Source: Riemerella anatipestifer
Lineage (GTDB): Bacteria; Bacteroidota; Bacteroidia; Flavobacteriales; Weeksellaceae
NCBI RefSeq assembly: GCF_009670965.2
Contig: NZ_CP073239.1
Coordinates: 124,001-188,000 of the forward strand
Length of the DNA stretch: 64,000 nucleotides
Direction of reading: 5' to 3'
In this document: positions 32,402-41,323 of the stretch, one piece after another
Layout of the letters: each line of letters opens with the position of its first letter
How positions within the stretch are numbered: position 1 is the stretch's first letter
The notes under the pieces: generated by a model
Database searches by the model: none
What the model was told of the DNA's origin: nothing
The model's input: the letters and a program-made list of their open reading frames with translations, nothing else
Made by a program: the position numbers and the translations under genes

Positions 32402-33451
32402 TTAAAGGATTAGCATCGCATCTCCGTAGGAGTAGAACTTATACTTTTCTTTAACTGCCTCTTCGTAAGCGTGCATTACAAAATCTTTACCTGCAAATGC
32501 CGCAATCATCATAATAAGAGTAGATTTCGGCGTGTGGAAATTGGTAATCATAGAGTTAGCCACAGCAAAATCGTATGGTGGATAGATAAACTTATTCGTC
32601 CAACCGTGGTAAGCACTTAGCTTTCTATTAGACGAAACCGAAGTTTCTATGGTTCTCATTGTAGTAGTTCCTACTGCACAGATGCGTCTATCTTCATCTA
32701 TAGCTTTGTTGATAATATCCGCATTTTTTTGGTCGATGAACGCCTCTTCACACTCCATTTTGTGTTTTGATAAATCCTCTACCTCTATTGGGTTAAAAGT
32801 TCCTAAGCCCACATGCAGTGTTACTTCAGCAAAGTTAATCCCTTTTATCTCTAATCTTTTCATTAGATGTTTAGAGAAATGAAGCCCCGCAGTAGGTGCT
32901 GCTACCGCTCCCTCCTTTTTAGCATAGATTGTTTGGTATCTTTCTGCATCTTCTGGTTCCACTTCTCTTTTAATATACTTTGGTAGAGGTGTTTCTCCTA
33001 GCTCCTTTAATTTAGCACGAAACTCCTCGTAGCTTCCATCGTATAAGAATCTTAGTGTTCTTCCTCTAGAAGTTGTATTATCTATAACTTCTGCCACTAG
33101 AGACTCATCTTCGTCAAAGAATAGTTTATTACCAATTCTTATTTTTCTAGCAGGGTCTACCAATACGTCCCAAACACGAGTTTCTTTATCTAGTTCTCTT
33201 AAAAGGAAAACCTCTATTTTAGCTCCAGTTTTTTCTTTATTTCCATATAGTCTCGCTGGGAAAACTTTAGTATTATTAAAGATAAACAAATCATTTTCAT
33301 CAAAATAATCTATAACATCTTTAAAAAGTTTATGCTCTATGGTTTGATTTTTTCTATTAAGAACCATAAGTCTTGCCTCGTCTCTGTGCTCCGAAGGATG
33401 TTCCGCAAGAAGCTCTGGTGGTAGATTGAAATTAAAATCAGAAGTTTTCAT
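32402..33451 (-). CDS. queA: S-adenosylmethionine:tRNA ribosyltransferase-isomerase
   Basis: 349 aa. It adds the cyclopentenediol precursor to 7-deazaguanine at tRNA position 34 in queuosine synthesis. Signature blocks: [21 protein letters not shown] at the N-terminus (truncated here to its key core), [21 protein letters not shown]-like [11 protein letters not shown] and [15 protein letters not shown]. It is preceded by a -7 box and a hairpin located at the predicted mRNA 5' end. Confidence 0.96.
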   Translation of the reverse strand: MKTSDFNFNLPPELLAEHPSEHRDEARLMVLNRKNQTIEHKLFKDVIDYFDENDLFIFNNTKVFPARLYGNKEKTGAKIEVFLLRELDKETRVWDVLVDPARKIRIGNKLFFDEDESLVAEVIDNTTSRGRTLRFLYDGSYEEFRAKLKELGETPLPKYIKREVEPEDAERYQTIYAKKEGAVAAPTAGLHFSKHLMKRLEIKGINFAEVTLHVGLGTFNPIEVEDLSKHKMECEEAFIDQKNADIINKAIDEDRRICAVGTTTMRTIETSVSSNRKLSAYHGWTNKFIYPPYDFAVANSMITNFHTPKSTLIMMIAAFAGKDFVMHAYEEAVKEKYKFYSYGDAMLIL

Positions 33452-33483
33452 TTTATATAAATATGTTTAAATTTTAAATACAA

Positions 33484-33519
33484 AAACGGAAAATGATTTT
33501 CCGTTTGGTTGCAAATATA
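33484..33519 (-). promoter_or_regulatory. queA promoter with a hairpin at the predicted mRNA 5' end
   Basis: TATATTTG lies at 33512-33519 on the minus strand. A perfect 8-bp stem, ACGGAAAA / TTTTCCGT (extendable by two A-U pairs), starts near the predicted +1 and is followed by U residues. It may stabilise the mRNA 5' end or act as an early attenuator. A preQ1 aptamer was not recognised. Confidence 0.5.
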
Positions 33520-33668
33520 CAACTTAGGCAACCCCTTTGTCAAGTTAATCAGACCACCTCAAACATAAACAACTAAATTACAGAACTTTAAATATCAATT
33601 ATTTTTTACAATTCACTAATGATGATAAAAACTGTAATTATTCTTTTCACTATAAATAAATAGATTAG

Positions 33669-33676
33669 TATCTTTG
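33669..33676 (+). promoter_or_regulatory. -7 element of the Gfo/Idh oxidoreductase gene
   Basis: TATCTTTG lies 19 nt before the ATG at 33696 and matches TAnnTTTG. It supports the ATG start over the in-frame TTG at 33690. Confidence 0.5.
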
Positions 33677-33695
33677 GAGTACTTAAATTTTGGTT

Positions 33696-34658
33696 ATGAT
33701 AAACGCTGGATTAGTGGGTGCAGGACACCTTGGGAAGATACATCTAAGATTATTACAACAGTCAGAAAAGTATAATTTGGTAGGGTTTTACGATGCTGAT
33801 ACAGAAAATGGTAAACGACTAGAAGCCGAATTTGGCTATAAATACTATCCGAATTTTGAAGATTTACTCAACGATATTGAGATGTTGGACATTGTAACGC
33901 CTACTCTATTTCATTACGATTATGCCCAAAAAGCAATAGACCACGGCAAGCATTTTTTTATAGAGAAACCCGTAACTCAAACTTTAGAACAGGCCGAAGA
34001 CATTATTCGTAGATGTACCGAAAAAGGTATTAAAGCACAGGTAGGACATGTGGAACGCTACAACCCAGCCTTTATTGCTACAAAACCCTACATACAAAAC
34101 CCTATGTTTATAGAAATACATAGGTTGGCAGAGTTTAATCCTAGAGGCACCGATGTTTCTGTTGTGCTAGACTTGATGATTCACGACTTGGACATTCTCT
34201 TAAGTCTTGTAAAATCTAAGGTTAAAAATATTCACGCTAGCGGTGTATGTATTGTAAGCAAAACGCCTGATATCACTAACGCTAGAATAGAGTTTGAAAA
34301 TGGTTGTGTTGCTAATTTAACCACCTCCAGAATCTCTATGAAAGCGATGAGAAAAAGCAGATTTTTCCAAAAAGATGCCTATATTTCCGTGGATTTTCTA
34401 GAGAAAAAAGCCGAAGTCATTAGAATGAAAGACGCTCCTGAAAACCCTTCTGACTTTGATATGATTATTGAAAATGCCGAAGGCGAAAAATCCCAAATTA
34501 TTTTTGAATATCCTAACATACAGCCTAACAATGCCATCTTAGACGAACTAGAAAGTTTTGCTGAAGCCATCACCAATAACAAAGAAGTAGAAGTCTCTCT
34601 ACAAGACGGTACAGAAGCTCTAAGAGTTGCTTTGGAGATTATGAGGCTTATTAACTAA
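33696..34658 (+). CDS. Gfo/Idh/MocA-family oxidoreductase
   Basis: About 320 aa NAD(P)-dependent dehydrogenase. The Rossmann motif is GLVGAGHLGKIH at the N-terminus. The family's EKP motif is FIEKPVTQTL (about residues 90-99), and HVERYNPAF and DLMIHDLDILL follow. Such enzymes act on sugars or related polyols; the substrate is not readable from sequence. The ATG at 33696 is chosen over TTG at 33690. Monocistronic. Confidence 0.9.
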   Translation: MINAGLVGAGHLGKIHLRLLQQSEKYNLVGFYDADTENGKRLEAEFGYKYYPNFEDLLNDIEMLDIVTPTLFHYDYAQKAIDHGKHFFIEKPVTQTLEQAEDIIRRCTEKGIKAQVGHVERYNPAFIATKPYIQNPMFIEIHRLAEFNPRGTDVSVVLDLMIHDLDILLSLVKSKVKNIHASGVCIVSKTPDITNARIEFENGCVANLTTSRISMKAMRKSRFFQKDAYISVDFLEKKAEVIRMKDAPENPSDFDMIIENAEGEKSQIIFEYPNIQPNNAILDELESFAEAITNNKEVEVSLQDGTEALRVALEIMRLIN

Positions 34659-34976
34659 ATAAAAGTTCTTATTCGTATATTCATTTGATGTAGCGAAATC
34701 CGCTTTGCGAACTTCACACATTAGACGGTTTTGAAATTACGCCAAAATTTCCGTTTAAAAAGTCATTTGTGAAAATTTGGCAGCTCCCTCCCCAAAAAAA
34801 ATACCATAATAGAAAAAATCAATATTTGGAATAATCATTGAGATCTCTACAATGGTATAGAATTGAATACCTTAAAATTTTGATATTCGGATGAGCGTTC
34901 AAATTTACAAAATTTTTTAAACTTCAATCACTGAGAAAAACTCACTCAGAGTGTTGAGTTAAAAAACAGAAAACTT
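34659..34976. other. Intergenic stretch without a recognisable gene
   Basis: 318 bp between the oxidoreductase and the SinR-like gene. It contains a short inverted pair (ATACCATA near 34811, ATGGTATA near 34852) and no ORF of note. It could be relic DNA; no insertion-sequence ends were recognised. Confidence 0.4.
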
Positions 34977-35234
34977 ATGAAAAATACTTTATATTTCTTA
35001 AGTTATGATTTAATCAAAGGAAAGGATTATAAAACCCTTTATGATGAATTAAATAAATTCGGAGCAAAAAGAGTTTTAGAATCTGTTTGGTGTTTTAGAT
35101 ATAATGATGATAGCACTAAACACTTGAGAGATCATTTTACGAAGTTTATTGACGGCGATGACAAACTTTTAGTTATTAAATCTGCATACTGGGCAGGATG
35201 TAGACTGATGTTTGACCCCAATAAACTTTACTAA
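34977..35234 (+). CDS. Small Cas2/VapD-superfamily-like protein (SinR family)
   Basis: 85 aa. It opens LYFLSYDLIKGKDYKTLYDE, with a hydrophobic strand and an acidic residue like the Cas2 ferredoxin fold, and continues with LESVWCFRYNDD and DDKLLVIKSAYWAG. That resembles the small SinR-type proteins related to Cas2 and VapD, some of which are ribonucleases or toxins. No CRISPR array or cas genes are nearby. The gene stands alone with its own terminator. The function is unknown and the family placement is by pattern only. Confidence 0.65.
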   Translation: MKNTLYFLSYDLIKGKDYKTLYDELNKFGAKRVLESVWCFRYNDDSTKHLRDHFTKFIDGDDKLLVIKSAYWAGCRLMFDPNKLY

Positions 35235-35238
35235 TCAC

Positions 35239-35271
35239 AAAAGAGTTGGAAGAAATTCCGACTCTTTTTTA
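35239..35271 (+). terminator. Terminator of the SinR-like gene
   Basis: Hairpin AAGAGTtGGAA / TTCCgACTCTT followed by a T-run, 5 bp after the stop codon. Confidence 0.8.
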
Positions 35272-35405
35272 TAACTGCATATAACATAGTATTTGCAAAA
35301 GGCAGGGTTTAGATAGTGATAGGATATTTTTCTTAAATTACTCTTCATACTTGGCTACAACATTAAGTAAGTTTTATATTTGTTTATTATAATGATACCA
35401 AAAAT

Positions 35406-35440
35406 AAAACGGTTGTATCCAAAATGATACAACCGTTTTT
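35406..35440. terminator. Terminator of the rpsF-rpsR-rplI operon
   Basis: A perfect 14-bp stem, AAAACGGTTGTATC / GATACAACCGTTTT, 26 bp past the rplI stop, with U residues on the minus-strand transcript. Confidence 0.88.
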
Positions 35441-35465
35441 CTATTATGAAAAAAAACTTTACTAA

Positions 35466-35963
35466 TTAAGCCTCTTCAGTTTTAGTTTCTTTAGCCTTAG
35501 GAGCTTCTACTACAGGAGCGTCAGATACTACTTCAAATTCGTAGTCATGCTCTACTTCTCTATGAAGTCTTACTTTAGCAGTAAATTTACCTAATCTCTT
35601 AATAGTATTTCCAGGGATTTTGATGTATTTTTTATCTACCTCAACACCTGCTTTCGCTAATTCTTCAGCTAAGTTAGCATTGTTGATAGAACCAAATAAC
35701 TTATCTCCAGAACCTACCTTAGCAGCGATAGAAACAGTAGTCTTCTTAAGTTGCTCTACAATTTTGTTAGCAGCAGCTACTAATTTAGCTTCCTCTTCTT
35801 TTCTAGCTTCCAATACTTCAGCTAAAACCGCTCTATTTTTAGGTGTCGCTAAAACTGCATATCCTTGAGGGATTAAGAAGTTTCTAGCGTATCCTGGCTT
35901 TACATCTACTGTATCAAACTCTAATCCTAAGTTTTCTACGTCTTTTTTAAGAATAATTTCCAT
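35466..35963 (-). CDS. rplI: 50S ribosomal protein L9
   Basis: 165 aa. The N-terminal rRNA-binding domain has IILKKDVENLG and VKPGYARNFLIPQGYA, a long central helix follows, then the C-terminal domain. A lysine/glutamate/alanine-rich tail of about 15 residues (APKAKETKTEEA) extends beyond the usual end. Last gene of the S6-S18-L9 operon. Confidence 0.97.
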   Translation of the reverse strand: MEIILKKDVENLGLEFDTVDVKPGYARNFLIPQGYAVLATPKNRAVLAEVLEARKEEEAKLVAAANKIVEQLKKTTVSIAAKVGSGDKLFGSINNANLAEELAKAGVEVDKKYIKIPGNTIKRLGKFTAKVRLHREVEHDYEFEVVSDAPVVEAPKAKETKTEEA

Positions 35964-36081
35964 TGTTTGTTGTTGTCTTGTTTAGGTTTTAGAAGTTTAG
36001 AATCCAAACTCAATAGTTGACTTTCCAAATATCCTAAAACAGTTAGAATTTTTAATTTTACTAATTCAGCAACTTATATAA

Positions 36082-36384
36082 TTACTTCAATAAGTCTGCT
36101 ACATACGGCATAAGTGCCAAATGTCTTGCTCTTTTGATAGCAGCAGATACTTTTCTCTGATATTTTAAAGAAGTTCCTGTATATCTTCTTGGTAAAATTT
36201 TACCTTGCTCGTTAACGAACTGAAGAAGGAAATCTGCATCTTTATAATCTACATATTTGATACCGTATTTTTTAAATCTACAGTATTTTTTTTCAGATTT
36301 AGTATTGATATCTAGTGGTGTAAGGAATTTTACTTCAGACTCCCCACCTTGTGCGGCTTGTTGTGCCATTTCATCTATTGCCAT
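36082..36384 (-). CDS. rpsR: 30S ribosomal protein S18
   Basis: 100 aa. The core is [15 protein letters not shown]...[15 protein letters not shown] with the C-terminal rRNA-binding [20 protein letters not shown] short N-terminal extension ([15 protein letters not shown]) is typical of Bacteroidota. It pairs with S6 encoded 25 bp upstream. Confidence 0.97.
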   Translation of the reverse strand: MAIDEMAQQAAQGGESEVKFLTPLDINTKSEKKYCRFKKYGIKYVDYKDADFLLQFVNEQGKILPRRYTGTSLKYQRKVSAAIKRARHLALMPYVADLLK

Positions 36385-36409
36385 AGTTTCTTTTTTTAGG
36401 GGTTAAAAA

Positions 36410-36751
36410 TTAAGCTTTTTTAGATTTTAGTTTTGCTCTTCTCTTTTCAGCATACTCTACAGCGTGCTTGTCTAACTTTGTAGTTAAGTAACGGATAACT
36501 CTCTCGTCTCTTTTGAAAGCAAGTTCTAAATCTGCCACGATAGTTCCTTCACCTTTGAATTCTATCAAAGTATAGAAACCATTTTTCTTCAATTGAATAG
36601 GGTAAGCTAACTTTTTTAGTCCCCAATTTTCTTTGGCTACGATTTCGCAATTTTGATCTTTTAAAAGATCCTCAAATTTTTTCACTGCTTCCTCCACCTG
36701 AGCGTCAGACAGAACGGGAGTTAAAATGAAAACAGTTTCGTAATGATTCAT
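36410..36751 (-). CDS. rpsF: 30S ribosomal protein S6
   Basis: 113 aa. Typical blocks are [15 protein letters not shown] and [13 protein letters not shown], and it ends basic ([11 protein letters not shown]). First gene of the S6-S18-L9 operon. A TAGTTTTG -7 box at 36787-36794 (minus strand) gives a leader of about 30 nt. Confidence 0.97.
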   Translation of the reverse strand: MNHYETVFILTPVLSDAQVEEAVKKFEDLLKDQNCEIVAKENWGLKKLAYPIQLKKNGFYTLIEFKGEGTIVADLELAFKRDERVIRYLTTKLDKHAVEYAEKRRAKLKSKKA

Positions 36752-36829
36752 AATGTTAATAATTATATAGTTAAAATTTCAAGGTGCAAAACTAATATTT
36801 TTTTTTCACATACACAAACACTATATCGT

Positions 36830-38251
36830 TCAATCTGATAAAGTATTCTTTTTACCTAAATCAGACATTTGGATTTTTTGTTTTTGATTAGAAACAGGGG
36901 TTCCAAATTTATTTTCTAATTCGTCTAAGTAATTCTCTTTAAGCTCGTCATAAAGGGAATTTCTACTCACGAGCAAAGCCGATATTGAGGAAATCATTCC
37001 CGAAAGCATTAGATAAAAAATGAGCGAATGCCTATCCGTCATTTCCAACACCAATATTGCAGAAGTAAACGGAGCTCTCGTAATGCCTGTAAGAAATGAA
37101 ACCATTCCTGCCAAAATAATTACATTAGTTTCATTAGCTGTTAAATTTAAAAATGAAGAGAGAAATGCACCACAACTCGCTCCCGCACTAAGAGCTGGAG
37201 CAAATATTCCACCTGCACCACCACTAGTAAATGCAATGGCTGGACCTAACATTCTAAATAAAGGGATATACCACAGTTCTGTTTTATCATTGCTGAAAAG
37301 CAATCGTTCTATAATACCCTTCCCAGAACCCAAGATTTCTCTATTTATAAAGTAAGCACAAAAGGCTATCAATAAAGCACTTAAAACTAAAAACACCAAC
37401 TGTTGCCTAGTATTTTTGAATTTAGCTCTAAACTTACTCAATGCCAACATAAAACGGGAAAATTTACTACTTAAAATTCCACAAATAAAAGAAACCAAAA
37501 TTACAGGAAGTATAATCTCTAGACCTACCCCACTCGTCTTAGGATACCCTAAATAAAGGTAAGAACCTGCCAAAGTTTGAGCCGTCAGGCCTGCAACAAT
37601 AACCGCAGTGAAAAGAGCCGTTTTAAAGTTATTGATGTGTGTTTTGGCTAATTCTTCTACCGCAAAAACCACTCCTCCTAACGGAGTATTAAATGCAGCC
37701 GAAAGTCCCGCTGCTGCTCCCGTCATTATCATATTTTTAATAGATAATTTAGGCCACCATTTCGGTAATACTTGATTGATAAACCTAAACACAGAGCCTG
37801 CTATCTGTATCGTAGGCCCTTCCCTTCCAATAGCTCCTCCTCCCAATACTAAAATAATGCTTGATAATATTTTAATAATGATAATTTTATAGCTTAATAA
37901 ATACTTTATTTTTCGTCTTTGTCTCGGCGTGGCTAGTGATACAGAAGCCATCACTTGAGGTATCCCACTGCCTTTGGAATACGGAGCGTATCTCTGAACC
38001 AACCACCACGAAAGAACAAAACCAATCGGGGCAAATATAAATATGAGCCAACCTTGCCAAGCTAACAGAGAGAACAACAAATGTTCACTCCACTCAAACA
38101 ATTTGGCATACATTACCGCCAAACCTCCCGTAAGCAAAGAGGCTACCCAAAAGGGAATTGCTTGTAACAGATTATACTTAAGACGTTCATTCTGAATATT
38201 ATCAAAAGAATGTTTAAGACGCTTGCGAATGTATTCAAATATAGATTTCAT
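36830..38251 (-). CDS. ClC-family chloride channel/transporter
   Basis: About 473 aa from the ATG at 38251 (an in-frame GTG lies at 38257). About ten membrane helices. Anion-selectivity motifs are present: GSGIPQ, GREGPTIQIAG (with the gating Glu) and GGAGGIFAPALSAGA. No CBS domains follow; the C-terminus is short and charged. It may move chloride or fluoride, with or without proton exchange. Monocistronic. Confidence 0.92.
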   Translation of the reverse strand: MKSIFEYIRKRLKHSFDNIQNERLKYNLLQAIPFWVASLLTGGLAVMYAKLFEWSEHLLFSLLAWQGWLIFIFAPIGFVLSWWLVQRYAPYSKGSGIPQVMASVSLATPRQRRKIKYLLSYKIIIIKILSSIILVLGGGAIGREGPTIQIAGSVFRFINQVLPKWWPKLSIKNMIMTGAAAGLSAAFNTPLGGVVFAVEELAKTHINNFKTALFTAVIVAGLTAQTLAGSYLYLGYPKTSGVGLEIILPVILVSFICGILSSKFSRFMLALSKFRAKFKNTRQQLVFLVLSALLIAFCAYFINREILGSGKGIIERLLFSNDKTELWYIPLFRMLGPAIAFTSGGAGGIFAPALSAGASCGAFLSSFLNLTANETNVIILAGMVSFLTGITRAPFTSAILVLEMTDRHSLIFYLMLSGMISSISALLVSRNSLYDELKENYLDELENKFGTPVSNQKQKIQMSDLGKKNTLSD

Positions 38252-38353
38252 TATCACGAGGATATAAAACAGACTTTATATAGTGATATTGTGCAAAGTT
38301 AAAATTTCTTGGGTATCACAGATAAGAAAACTAGTTCATTCTCTTATATGCTT

Positions 38354-38803
38354 TTACAATACAGTCGCTACTTTACTACAAAGCCATTCCAAAAGCTCTA
38401 CATCTTCCTTCGTAAAAGGATTTATTGTGTGAGAATCTATATCTATTTGACCTATATTCTCTCCATTTTTTATGATAGGAACTACCAATTCTGCTTTCGT
38501 ATCTATGGAACACGACAAATAATTATCTTCAGCCATAACATCTGGCACTTCAAAAGTTTGGTTAGAAACAGCCACTTGCCCACAAATACCCCTACCGAAA
38601 GGAATAACCGTATGATCCGTAGGCGCCCCTACATAAGGTCCTAATATGAGTTCTTCTTTATTTCCATTTTTAAAATAAAATCCCGTCCAATTAAAATAAC
38701 TTTTTTCTTGGTCTAAAATTTCACAGATTATTTTGAGTTTTTCTTCCTTAGAAAGATGGCTATCAGAAATAACTTCTGATAACTTTATTTTTAAATTTTC
38801 CAT
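38354..38803 (-). CDS. GAF-domain protein, likely free methionine-(R)-sulfoxide reductase
   Basis: 149 aa, a single GAF domain. The fRMsr pattern is present: GRGICGQVA, DNYLSCSIDTKAELVVPI and IGQIDIDSH, placing two cysteines where the enzyme's redox cysteines lie. It would repair oxidised free methionine using thioredoxin. It lies 12 bp after the upstream 478-aa gene's stop on the same strand, so the two may be cotranscribed. Confidence 0.8.
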   Translation of the reverse strand: MENLKIKLSEVISDSHLSKEEKLKIICEILDQEKSYFNWTGFYFKNGNKEELILGPYVGAPTDHTVIPFGRGICGQVAVSNQTFEVPDVMAEDNYLSCSIDTKAELVVPIIKNGENIGQIDIDSHTINPFTKEDVELLEWLCSKVATVL

Positions 38804-38815
38804 ATTTAGTTTATT

Positions 38816-40249
38816 TTAAAAACCCTTTAAGGCTATCGCTTCTTTGTAACCAAACATTCCTCTGTCTTTAATCATATCCGCTACACCTTCTGGAAGTTGG
38901 CATTCCCAACCCGTTTCGCAATTTGCAATTTTAGCCAGAATCTCACGAGAGTAAATTTCGGAATATTTAGGATTATAAGTCTCAATATCAACGATTCTAT
39001 TATTATGCTTAAAATACTTATACAGTTCCTTAAGATTTTCGGTAACTTTCAAATTGTCAGAATTTAATACCTCATGAGATTCAGGATCTTTGTATGGATA
39101 CAAATAAACTTTCATATCTTTTCTAAAGAATTTACCAAACGCTTCCAATATTCCACCTGGCAAGTTTTTGTAATAATCTTCATCAAAAACCATCAACAAA
39201 TTATTAACGCCCATCGCTACCCCTAGATAGCGAATGTTATAGCTGTAAAAATACTCTACCAAACGATAATACTCAGAAAAGTTAGACACCATTACAGTAT
39301 AACCCAACTTTGCCAACACATCTACCCTATCCAAAAAGTCTCTCTCGTCTATTTTACCCGTTGCTCTAAGATTAGCCGTTGTAATTTCAAAGATAATTAC
39401 GGTATCTTCAGGTTTTCCTTTAGTATCCTTTAGAAATAGATTTAGCCCATTTTCAAACATATCTATATTTACCAATGTTACAGGTCTAAAACTACCTCTA
39501 ACCGCAAAAACATCTTTTTTGTAAAGAATATCTGCAGGAAGCATATTTTTACCTTCTGAATTAAATATCACCGCTTCTGTCATACCTTTTTTGACAAGTT
39601 GTAAGCTCATCAATCGGTTATCAACATATTCAAATGCAGGCCCCTGAAAATCAATCATATCAATTTCTATTTTATCAATAGAAATATCATCGTAAAGGCT
39701 GTTAATCAACTGTCTTGGATTATCAGCATAGTTAAAAGCTCCAAAAATGAGATTAACACCTAGATTCCCTAAAGTTTCCTGCTGAAGCGTAGCATCATTT
39801 TCTTTAAATCTGATATGCAGAATAATTTCGCTGTACTCCACTCCTGCCTCGTGCTGGAACATCAATCCTACCCAACCATGACCTTTAAAGGTCTTGTGGT
39901 AATTTATCGTGGTTACGGTATTAGCATACGAAAAAAACTTTCTATCTGGAGTTTCGGTATTATCTAATCGCTCCTCTATAAGGCTCACCTCGTGTCTGAG
40001 CATTTTTTTTAATCTATTCTGAGTAACGAATCTATTTTTAACCTCTTGCCCATAGATGGCATTACTATATTCCTTATCATAAGCAGACATCGCTTTAGCA
40101 ATAGTACCGGAAGCTCCTCCTGCTCTAAAGAAATGACGTACCGTCTCCTGCCCCGCTCCAATTTCCGCAAATGTCCCGTATATTGAAGGGTCTAAATTAA
40201 CAGCTAATGCTTTTTGTTTAGGGGTTAAAACCGCTTTGATTCCCGACAT
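38816..40249 (-). CDS. Conserved cytoplasmic protein of unknown function
   Basis: 478 aa from the ATG at 40249 (MSGIKAVLTPKQKALAVNLD). A longer frame to 40345 overlaps the divergent hydrolase gene and is unlikely. Blocks include TFAEIGAGQETVRHFFRAGG, KTFKGHGWVGLMFQ and YNIRYLGVAMGVNNLL. No signal peptide or membrane segments. Related proteins have been labelled nicotinate-nucleotide adenylyltransferase, but no HxGH nucleotidyltransferase motif is visible, so the label is not adopted. Confidence 0.85.
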   Translation of the reverse strand: MSGIKAVLTPKQKALAVNLDPSIYGTFAEIGAGQETVRHFFRAGGASGTIAKAMSAYDKEYSNAIYGQEVKNRFVTQNRLKKMLRHEVSLIEERLDNTETPDRKFFSYANTVTTINYHKTFKGHGWVGLMFQHEAGVEYSEIILHIRFKENDATLQQETLGNLGVNLIFGAFNYADNPRQLINSLYDDISIDKIEIDMIDFQGPAFEYVDNRLMSLQLVKKGMTEAVIFNSEGKNMLPADILYKKDVFAVRGSFRPVTLVNIDMFENGLNLFLKDTKGKPEDTVIIFEITTANLRATGKIDERDFLDRVDVLAKLGYTVMVSNFSEYYRLVEYFYSYNIRYLGVAMGVNNLLMVFDEDYYKNLPGGILEAFGKFFRKDMKVYLYPYKDPESHEVLNSDNLKVTENLKELYKYFKHNNRIVDIETYNPKYSEIYSREILAKIANCETGWECQLPEGVADMIKDRGMFGYKEAIALKGF

Positions 40250-40304
40250 ATTCGCAATATTTATATTTTTTTGTAAATTTACCAAAATGATTTTAAACTC
40301 AAAA

Positions 40305-41072
40305 ATGAAGCTAAAATTTTTAGGCACAGGCACTTCGCAAGGCATACCTGTTATAGGATCTAAGCACCCTGTTTGTCTTTCTCAAAACCCTAAAGATAAA
40401 AGACTTAGATCTTCCGCCATAATTACAACTAATGGTAATAAAAAAATCTTAATAGATTGTGGACCCGACTTTAGACAACAAATGCTTTCCTTCGGAGAAT
40501 CTCACATAGATGCACTCCTAGTAACGCACGAGCATAATGACCATATTATTGGACTAGACGACCTTCGTCCCATTATTTTCAACACTAATAAAAACATACC
40601 TATCTATTGTTTAGAAAGAGTTTCAAATGAAATCATACAAAGGTTTCCTTACGCCTTCGCTACGGAAAAATATCCTGGAGCACCTAGTTTTGACTTATAT
40701 AAAATTACAAACCAACCATTTGAACTACTAGGAACTTTAATAGAACCCATAGAAGTACTCCACGGAAAACTCCCCATACTTGGTTATAAAATAGGAAATC
40801 TGGCCTATATTACCGATGCGAGTTCCATTAGTGAAGACCAGCTTGAGAAATTAAAAAAATTAGATATTTTAATCATCAACTGCTTAAGAGCAGAAGAACT
40901 ACATGCTTCCCATTTTATACTTCCACAAGTTTTAGAACTTGTAGAAATATTGAAACCCAAAACTACTTACCTTACCCATATTAGCCATAGATTAGGGTTT
41001 CACAATGAAATAGAAAGCCTATTACCTCCTCACATAAAACCTGCTTATGATGGATTGGAGGTTTTTTGGTAA
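40305..41072 (+). CDS. MBL-fold metallo-hydrolase (PhnP/RNase Z-like)
   Basis: 255 aa from the ATG at 40305 (MKLKFLGTGTSQGIPVI), the usual family start; upstream ATGs at 40287 and 40236 add a hydrophobic stretch overlapping the divergent gene. The zinc motif is THEHNDHIIGLDD (HxHxDH), then IDCGPDF, YITDAS and LTHISHRLGFH. The fold suits phosphodiester hydrolysis (cyclic phosphate or small RNA-like substrates). The substrate is unknown. Confidence 0.9.
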   Translation: MKLKFLGTGTSQGIPVIGSKHPVCLSQNPKDKRLRSSAIITTNGNKKILIDCGPDFRQQMLSFGESHIDALLVTHEHNDHIIGLDDLRPIIFNTNKNIPIYCLERVSNEIIQRFPYAFATEKYPGAPSFDLYKITNQPFELLGTLIEPIEVLHGKLPILGYKIGNLAYITDASSISEDQLEKLKKLDILIINCLRAEELHASHFILPQVLELVEILKPKTTYLTHISHRLGFHNEIESLLPPHIKPAYDGLEVFW

Positions 41073-41110
41073 AATGCTAAAAAATATTTTTGTATAATCT
41101 AAAAAAAGTC

Positions 41111-41118
41111 TATATTTG
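41111..41118 (+). promoter_or_regulatory. -7 element of the tRNA-Leu gene
   Basis: TATATTTG lies 21 nt upstream of the tRNA 5' end and matches TAnnTTTG. Confidence 0.6.
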
Positions 41119-41138
41119 CAGTCTCTAATTCAACCCAT

Positions 41139-41220
41139 GCCCAGATGGCGGAATTGGTAGACGCGTTGGTCTCAAACACCAATGCCGAAAGGCGTGCCGG
41201 TTCGATCCCGGCTCTGGGTA
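41139..41220 (+). tRNA. tRNA-Leu (anticodon CAA)
   Basis: An 82-nt class II tRNA. The acceptor GCCCAGA pairs with TCTGGGT (first pair G-U), with discriminator A as expected for Leu. The anticodon stem TTGGT/ACCAA encloses CTCAAAC, giving CAA. The variable arm is TGCCGAAAGGCGT-like, and the T loop is TTCGATC. CCA is not encoded. Confidence 0.95.
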
Positions 41221-41224
41221 CAGT

Positions 41225-41259
41225 AAAATGCTGTTGAGTTTATCAATAGCATTTTTTTT
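41225..41259 (+). terminator. Terminator of tRNA-Leu
   Basis: Stem AAATGCTgTTGA / TCAATAGCATTT followed by a T-run, 5 bp after the tRNA. Confidence 0.85.
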
Positions 41260-41273
41260 ATTCCCAAACAACA

Positions 41274-41304
41274 AAAAATAGCTACTTTAAAAAGTAGCTA
41301 TTTT
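41274..41304. terminator. Terminator of the S9 peptidase gene
   Basis: A perfect stem, AAATAGCTACTTT / AAAGTAGCTATTT, with A-run on the left that becomes a U-run on the minus-strand transcript. Confidence 0.85.
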
Positions 41305-41323
41305 GCTATTATTATTGAACATT

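Noticed and set aside
34659..35234. CRISPR locus beside the Cas2-like gene
   Set aside because: No direct repeats with regular spacing and no cas1 or effector gene were seen here or elsewhere in the window.
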